Positions 30,220-35,179 of a stretch of 35,179 bases of DNA are shown in pieces (position 1 is the stretch's first letter; each line of letters starts with the position of its first letter). A program made the position numbers and the translations under genes. The notes below the pieces were generated by a model. It made no database searches and was not told the origin of the DNA. It saw only the letters and a list, made by a program, of their open reading frames with translations. The DNA comes from Penium margaritaceum. Taxonomy: Eukaryota; Streptophyta; Zygnematophyceae; Desmidiales; Peniaceae. The stretch covers positions 68,733-103,911 of the forward strand of contig SZWC01008595.1 of the NCBI GenBank assembly GCA_023375785.1, read 5' to 3'.

Positions 30220-31776
30220 GGACAGACACAGCAACACAGTGGCCACGCCACGTGAATGCAAAACTTCCATGCTCATACAATCAAGTAAGGTGACAGAAGG
30301 GAGGCTGAGTTCAAAGCCAGGGACGAAGAGAACATCAGTCAAGAAGACGTCACCCGCAGGACCAAGGAAACAAACGACGCCGACACCATGAACGGGCCAG
30401 ACCTGACCAGATCCCGTCCGAACCCCGGTGACATCGGTGATGGGATCAAGCACACTGAAGGCCTTGTACAAGGCCGTCATGTGATGCGTTGCCCCGGAGT
30501 CGATGATCCAGGTCTCTGACCGATCCTGGACCGGAGAGGCCAGGTCGCTGATAGTCACATTGTAGTGGGCGAGCGCCGCTGACGAAGTGGACGTAGGTGC
30601 AAACCGCAAGTGCGAGTCATCTAGCCAGGCAACATTGTCTCGAAAAGGAGCAGGAGAAGAGAGGGCGGCAGAGGACGGGACAATCGGAAATATAGGCCAT
30701 GTGCGCAGCAACGACTCTTTCATGCACGACGGGGAGGAACTGGCAATGACGCATCTCGTACTTCCCTAGGGAGGAGGGCGAGGAAGTCCGAGTTGGAAGG
30801 CGATGAACTGCTCCAGCTGGCGCTCGCGGACGAAGGGTCTGACAGAGTATACAAATTGTGGTGTGATGGTGCCAGAGTCGGGGAAGGGAGAGGAGGAAAC
30901 TTTTGACGGAGCAGAGGGTGCGGACAGCTGTGAAGGAAGCTGAGGTGGTGCCGTCACGAGTGGCATTGATGTGACAGGAACAGCGGCAGCTACGACGCTA
31001 GTGGCAAGGCGGCGCTCGTGCTAGCGACGCATGGTGGCGATGGCACGAGCCTCATCAGTCGCAACCGGACACGTATACCATCCGCGTCCAGAATGGCCAC
31101 AGTTATGGCAATCGAGGTTGGCGCTGCCAGATCCGCTGGTCTGCAGCCGAGTGCCCTTGCCCTTCTTGCCCTTCTTCTTCTTCATCTTGGTAGAGTAAGA
31201 GACGTTGGAGGATGCTGCTGTTGCTGGGTCGGCGATGGTTACTGACGCAATGGCAGGAGCGGCAACAGCAGGGGAGGCGAGGGACTCCGTGCGATGGATG
31301 TGCGACTCTTGACAAGCTTCCTCGACACGAAGGAAAAGCTCGTACGCCCAGGGCATGAGAGTACCTTAGGCGGCCATCGCCTTGAGAACGTCCTGGGAGT
31401 AATGGACGACGACGTCAGAGAAGGAGTCAGTGACACCGCGCTTGATGGTCAGGAGCGCAGAGAGGGGAGATGGCGCAGCGTCTCTGAGGTGGCAAAGTAG
31501 GTCCTTTGCACGCTGCGAGTAGGAGATGACCATCTCCGTCTCCCCCATGTGAAGGGAATTGAACTCCGAGAGGAAAGGGCTGGTCTCAGCATCGCTGGAC
31601 AAGCGACGAGAACGCGTGAGTATGTGCCAGGCAGCTGCTAGGTCAGGGAGGGCTCCGGTGGTGAGGTCGCCGAGGAAGGGCTCGAGGGCGAGGCGTGAGG
31701 GTGGAGGGGCGACAAAGACGAGAGCACGAACGGCGCGAACAGCATCGTAGACCTGGTCGGCTCGGGTGGAGTCGAA
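30220..31776 (-). pseudogene. Array unit 4 (gag-knuckle-protease)
   Basis: This unit is 1557 bp, also short in the Ala-rich stretch, but through a different 15-bp loss than unit 2. Its protease (WIIDSGATHHM) continues open through the junction into unit 3 gag, giving the longest intact frame of the window (29572-30723, 383 codons). The gag half has TAA at 31366-31368, where other units have Gln (AAQGTL). The zinc knuckle CHNCGHSGRGWYTC is intact. The common TAGs are at 31021-31023 and 30766-30768. The junction microhomology is ggaaaga here, with one base changed. Confidence 0.88.
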
Positions 31777-33349
31777 GGAAAGACACAGCAACACAGAGGC
31801 CACGCCACGTGAATGCAAAACTTCCATGCTCATGCGATCAAGTAAGGTGACAGAAAGAAGGCTGAGTTCAAAGCCAGGGACAAAGAGAACATCAGTCAAG
31901 AAGACGTCACCCGCAGGACCACGGAAACAAACGACGCCGACACCATGAACGGGCAAGACCTGACCAGATCCCGTCCAAACCCCGGTGACATCGGTAATGG
32001 GATCAAGCACACTGAAGGCCTTGTACAAGGTCGTCATGTGATACGTTGCCCCGGAGTCGATGATCCAGGTCTCTGACCGATCCTGGACCGGAGAGGCCAG
32101 GTCGCTGATAGTCACATTGTAGTGGGCGAGCACCGCTGACGAAGTGGACAAAGGTGCAAACCGCAAGTGTCAGTCATCTAGCTAGGCAACATTGTCTCAA
32201 AGAGGAGCTGGAGAAGAAAGGGCGGCACAGGACGGGACAGGCGGAAATACAGGCCATGTGCGCAGCAACGACTCTGTCATGCACGGCGGGGAGGAACTGG
32301 CAATGACGCATCTCGCACTTCCCTAGGGAGGAGGGCGAGGAAGTCCGAGCTGGAAGGTGATGAACTGCTCCAGCTGGTGCTCGCGGACGGAGGGTCTGAA
32401 GGAGTATACCAACTGCGGTGTGATGGTGCCAGAGTCGGGGAAGGGAGAGGAGGAAGCCAGTGACTGAGCAGAGGGTGCGGACAGCTGTGAAGGAAGCTGA
32501 GGTGGTGCCATCAGGAGTGGCATTGATGTGACAGGAACAGCGGCAGCTACGGGCGAGAGTGGCAAGGCAGAGCTCGCGCTAGCGATGCATGGTGGCGATG
32601 GCACGAGCCTCATCAGTCGGAACCGGACACGTATACCATCCGTGTCCAGAATGGCCACAGTTATGGCAAACGAGGTTGGCACTGCCAGATCCGCTGGTCT
32701 GCTGCCGAGTGCCCTTGCACTTCTTGCCCTTCTTCTTCTTCATCTTGGTACAGTAAGAGACGCCAGAGGATGCTGCTGCTGCTGGGTCGGTGATGGTCAC
32801 TGACGCAATGGCAGGAGCGGTGACGGCAGGAGCGGCAACGGTAGGGGAGGTGAGGGACTGTGTGCGATGGATGTGCGACTCCTGACGAGCTTCCTTGACA
32901 TGGAGGAACAGCTTGTACGCCCAGGGCATGAGAGTACCCTGGGGAGCCATCGCCTTGAGAACGTCCTGGGAGTAATGGACGAAGACGTCGGAGAAGGAGT
33001 CAGTGACGTCACGCTTGATGGTCAGGAGCGCAGAGAGGGGAGGTGGCGCAGCGTCTCTGAGGTGGCAAAGTAGGTCCTTTGTACGCTGCAAGTAGGAGAT
33101 GACCATCTCCGTCTCCCCCATGCAAAGGGAATTGAACTCCGAGAGCAAAGGGCTGGTCTCAACATCGTTGGACAGGCAATGAGAGCGCGTTAGTACATGC
33201 CAGGTTGCTGCTAGGTCAGGGAGGGCTCTGGTGGTGAGTTCGCCGAGGAAGGGCTCGAGGGCGAGGCGTGAGGGTGGAGGGGCGACAAAGACGAGAGCAC
33301 GAACGGCGCGACCAGCATCGTAGACCTGGTCGGCCCGGGTGGAGTCGAA
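31777..33349 (-). pseudogene. Array unit 5 (gag-knuckle-protease), joined to true gag N-terminus
   Basis: This is the first unit in reading order (1573 bp). It continues directly from the single-copy gag N-terminus, forming the 310-codon frame 32579-33511, which ends at the first common TAG (32579-32581). Landmarks are LSFDSTRADQVYDAGRAV, GETEMVISYLQRTKDLLCHL, DVFVHYSQDVLKAM and the knuckle CHNCGHSGHGWYTC. The protease half has the second common TAG at 32323-32325, then two stops where Trp is expected (VAWLDDWHL block). It then has WIIDSGATYHM, open across the junction into unit 4 gag (31366-32166). Confidence 0.88.
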
Positions 33350-33928
33350 GGACAGAACGTAGTATGGCCATAGGCCCTCACCCTGTGTCCAGATGTGGAA
33401 GCTGAGTTCCCAGCTCCGGAACTGGTCGCCAGCCTGAAGTGGTGGCGGTGGGGTTTCGAAGTCCTTTGGCTTGCGGCCGGCACCCAAAGTGGAGCCTAGG
33501 ACTGACGTCACCGTCTGGTGTTGGCGTAGGGTGTGTTGTTGTGCCAGATACTGTGTGGCAAAGGACAGTGTCGGGCTCGCGTATCCTGGTGGAGCAAACG
33601 GCGCTTGTTGACGTTGGTGCGGCTGCTACGGGGGAGGTTGCTACTGTTGTGGTGGCGGCTGCTACTGCTGTGGTGGCGGCTGCTACTGATGCTGTTGTGA
33701 CTGCTGCGTCAATGGGGGTGGCGGTAGCTGTAGTGCCGCGAGCTGTTGTGTCACAGCTACGAGCTCCTGCTGAAGAGCGCCAAGCAAATCTATGAAGGCA
33801 GAAGGACTGACTATAGATTGTGCAGGGTGACGTTGCTGTTGCTGCTCTTGTTGTTGTTACTACTGTTGCTACTACTGCTGCTGCTGCTACGGTTGTTGCT
33901 ATTGCTGCTGCAACTGCTGCAACTATTA
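33350..33928 (-). pseudogene. Gag N-terminus of copia B with Gln/Pro-rich head
   Basis: The single-copy part reads VTSVLGSTLGAGRKPKDFET, PPPPLQAGDQFRSWELSFHI and WTQGEGLWPYYVLSFDS. This is a normal copia gag N-terminus that joins unit 5. Upstream in the same phase it is rich in Gln and Pro (QPPPQQ units, SIVSPSAFIDLLGALQQEL, FAPPGYASPTLSFATQY). Twelve in-frame stops lie in the Gln-rich text: TAG at 33626, 33641, 33662, 33683, 33860, 33869, 33872, 33887, 33899 and 33923, and TAA at 33857 and 33926 (lowest coordinate of each codon). There is no TGA. The true start is not visible. Confidence 0.75.
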
Positions 33929-35099
33929 TACGAAAGTGGGACGAGGCCCCTCCCCCATCAGAGGAGGGCCCCTTCGCGCTAGGACTAGTGAGCATGTTTT
34001 TAGGCGCGCCTTTTTTTTCTCTTTGTTCTACTGACATCATCAGTGACATCAGCGGTGTTATCAGCCTGAAAAGGTAGACTTCAACAAATCTTGTTTAGAA
34101 TCTGTAGGATTGCCTTTTTTGTTGATGATGTCAACAGTGACGTCAAATGAATGGCTACTGATGTTAGTAGCGACTGTTGCTGAGGCCGCTGCTGCTGTAG
34201 CGATTGTTGCTGCTATTGAAGTAGCTGCTGCTACTATTGATGCAGCAGCAGCTGCTGCTGCTACTACTGCTGTTGCTGTTATTGCAGCAGTTGTTACTGT
34301 TGTTACTGATGCTACTGATATTGATGCTATTGTTGTTGTTGCTGCTACTATCACGAGCTGTTGCGGCTGCTATAGTAGCTAAGGTAGATGCAGTAGCAGT
34401 AGCAGCTAAGGCTGTTGATGGGGTGGGGGATTTTTTTCCGGTGTGTTTTTTTTCTCTCTTTCTGCTCAGCGATGTTGCTGCTCGCTCTGGGCAGCGGGTA
34501 GCAAGAAGCAAGCTTGCTGCTCGCTACAAGCAGCCCGCTGCTTGCAGCGAGTAGCAAGCTCGCTGCTCGCGACGAGCTATGGGCAACAGGCAGCAGCAGC
34601 TTGCTGCTGCTGCTATTGCAGCCGGCTGCTGCGGTTGCTGCTACTGGCCGCCGCTGTTGCTTGCTACTGTGGGCTGATGCTGCTGCAAGCTGCTACGAGC
34701 TACTGCTGTTGATAACTGATGCTGCTACACGCAGCTGCGGCTTGCTGCTGTTGCCATTGCTCACTACAGTTGCTTGCCGTTGCTACTGCTGTAGGCTGTT
34801 ACTCCTGCTTGCTTGTGCCAGTCACTACACCTAGGTGACGTGCGTCATCGTCCGTTGATGTCAGACGTGGAATGCCGCTCACCTCCTCGCGTCAAGCGTG
34901 GGGGTCAGTGCTGCCAGAAAAATCCGGCAGCATTTTGCCTGGCCCAGTGGCCGTGGGGAAATATCTGACGCCGCCACCAGGCGGGTCAATGCTGCCGGAA
35001 AAAATCCGACAGCATTGCCCCTGCACTGGCGTGTATGGGGGTCCGCCTGCGTTGTTTGGCACTTGTACGCCAGTCTTCTGCTACTGCTACTACGCTCTT
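33929..35099 (-). other. Leader of copia B, rich in CTG/CTA/GTT triplets
   Basis: Between the PBS and the gag-like frame lie about 1.2 kb. Positions 34170-34400 and 34490-34800 are degenerate triplet repeats (gctgctgct, gttgttgct, gctactgct, with gcaagcagc blocks). They give Ala, Leu, Ser or Gln runs in every frame and are not coding on their own. T-rich runs near 34010 and 34430 separate the blocks. Confidence 0.65.
34909..35016. other. Two repeated stem-loops near the PBS of copia B
   Basis: First stem-loop: TGCTGCC (34909-34915), 10-base loop, GGCAGCA (34926-34932), perfect. Second: AATGCTG (34988-34994) pairs with CAGCATT (35010-35016), with three further pairs after one mismatch. The two share ggtcartgctgcc and gaaaaa-tccg text about 80 bp apart. 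They sit 85-190 bases from the PBS on the RNA leader side. Confidence 0.75.
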
Positions 35100-35111
35100 G
35101 CTTTGATACCA
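35100..35111 (-). promoter_or_regulatory. Primer-binding site of copia B
   Basis: The minus strand reads TGGTATCAAAGC, one change from the initiator tRNA-Met PBS. It is separated by three bases from the LTR end at 35115. Confidence 0.85.
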
Positions 35112-35114
35112 AGC

Positions 35115-35179
35115 TGAAATCTACGAAGCAGGTTGAGGAGGCAGCGTTGTTTATTTTGCGTGCGGGCGTCCACGCTCGT
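35115..35179 (-). repeat. 5' LTR of copia B (partial, cut by window edge)
   Basis: These 65 bases match 22018-22082 with 11 differences. On the minus strand they are the 3' end of the LTR, adjacent to the PBS. The rest lies beyond the window. Confidence 0.85.

Larger units (their letters stand above)
22018..35179 (-). mobile_element. Copia retrotransposon B with a five-fold gag-protease array
   Basis: Reading leftward: LTR end (35115, continues off the window), PBS (35100-35111), triplet-rich leader, gag N-terminus, five tandem gag-zinc-knuckle-protease units (25520-33349), integrase, Pro/Ser repeat linker, RT, truncated RNase H, possible purine tract, 3' LTR (22018 to about 22232). The single-copy ancestor would be a normal copia element; the array adds about 6.2 kb. 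The two visible 65-base LTR ends differ at 11 positions (about 83% identity). Stops, frameshifts and a lost integrase Asp show it is inactive on its own. Confidence 0.9.

Noticed and set aside
33590..33930. Firm call of an alternative nuclear genetic code (TAR = Gln)
   Set aside because: The Gln-site stops can be explained by C-to-T decay of CAG/CAA, and stops at Trp, Tyr and Arg sites occur in the same elements. It is kept only as a testable finding.
33746..34382. Leu- and Ala-run frames on both strands
   Set aside because: These are by-products of CTG/GCT/GTT triplet repeats in the copia B leader; every frame is open for the same reason.

Overview
This window is eukaryotic and consists almost entirely of transposable-element DNA. 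I see no intact host gene, no rRNA gene and no tRNA gene. All three larger LTR retrotransposons have a primer-binding site resembling the 3' end of initiator tRNA-Met (TGGTATCAGAGC or close variants), and Ty1/copia and Ty3/gypsy types are nested together. This suggests a plant-lineage (streptophyte-like) nuclear genome. I cannot name the species, and an alga is possible.

Layout. Positions 289-745 hold a degraded ~153-bp tandem repeat. Positions 1083-1735 (+) are the worn C-terminal end of a copia polyprotein. Positions 2816-6297 (-) are a decayed gypsy element (gag, protease, RT, RNase H). Its primer-binding site and LTR edge lie at 14533-14547, because copia element A (6298-14427, +, with both LTRs) inserted between that PBS and the gag gene. 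Element A itself carries a 126-bp A-tailed SINE-like insertion in RT, flanked by a 15-bp target duplication. Positions 14979-15385 hold a ~38-bp GGTCTC-marked repeat. From about 16.15 to 21.2 kb there is a strange stretch with no recognisable gene, crowded with short perfect hairpins of different sequence. It ends in a degenerate 24-bp array whose 13-bp core is itself a dyad. Copia element B (22018 to beyond the right edge, -) fills the rest. Its gag-zinc-knuckle-protease segment is amplified into five tandem copies of about 1.56 kb (25520-33349). Its leader is rich in CTG/CTA-type triplets.

The elements are mostly dead. They carry stops, frameshifts and lost catalytic residues, and many changes look like C-to-T or G-to-A, as expected of methylated, silenced DNA. 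Single Ns at 4002 and 16750 are each flanked by near-identical direct copies (303 and 276 bp). These look like unmerged contig ends, not biological duplications.

The most unusual signals are the hairpin-dense tract with its 24-bp dyad array, the five-fold gag-protease array with an alternating higher-order pattern and open frames across its junctions, and the clustering of in-frame TAG/TAA at glutamine positions.
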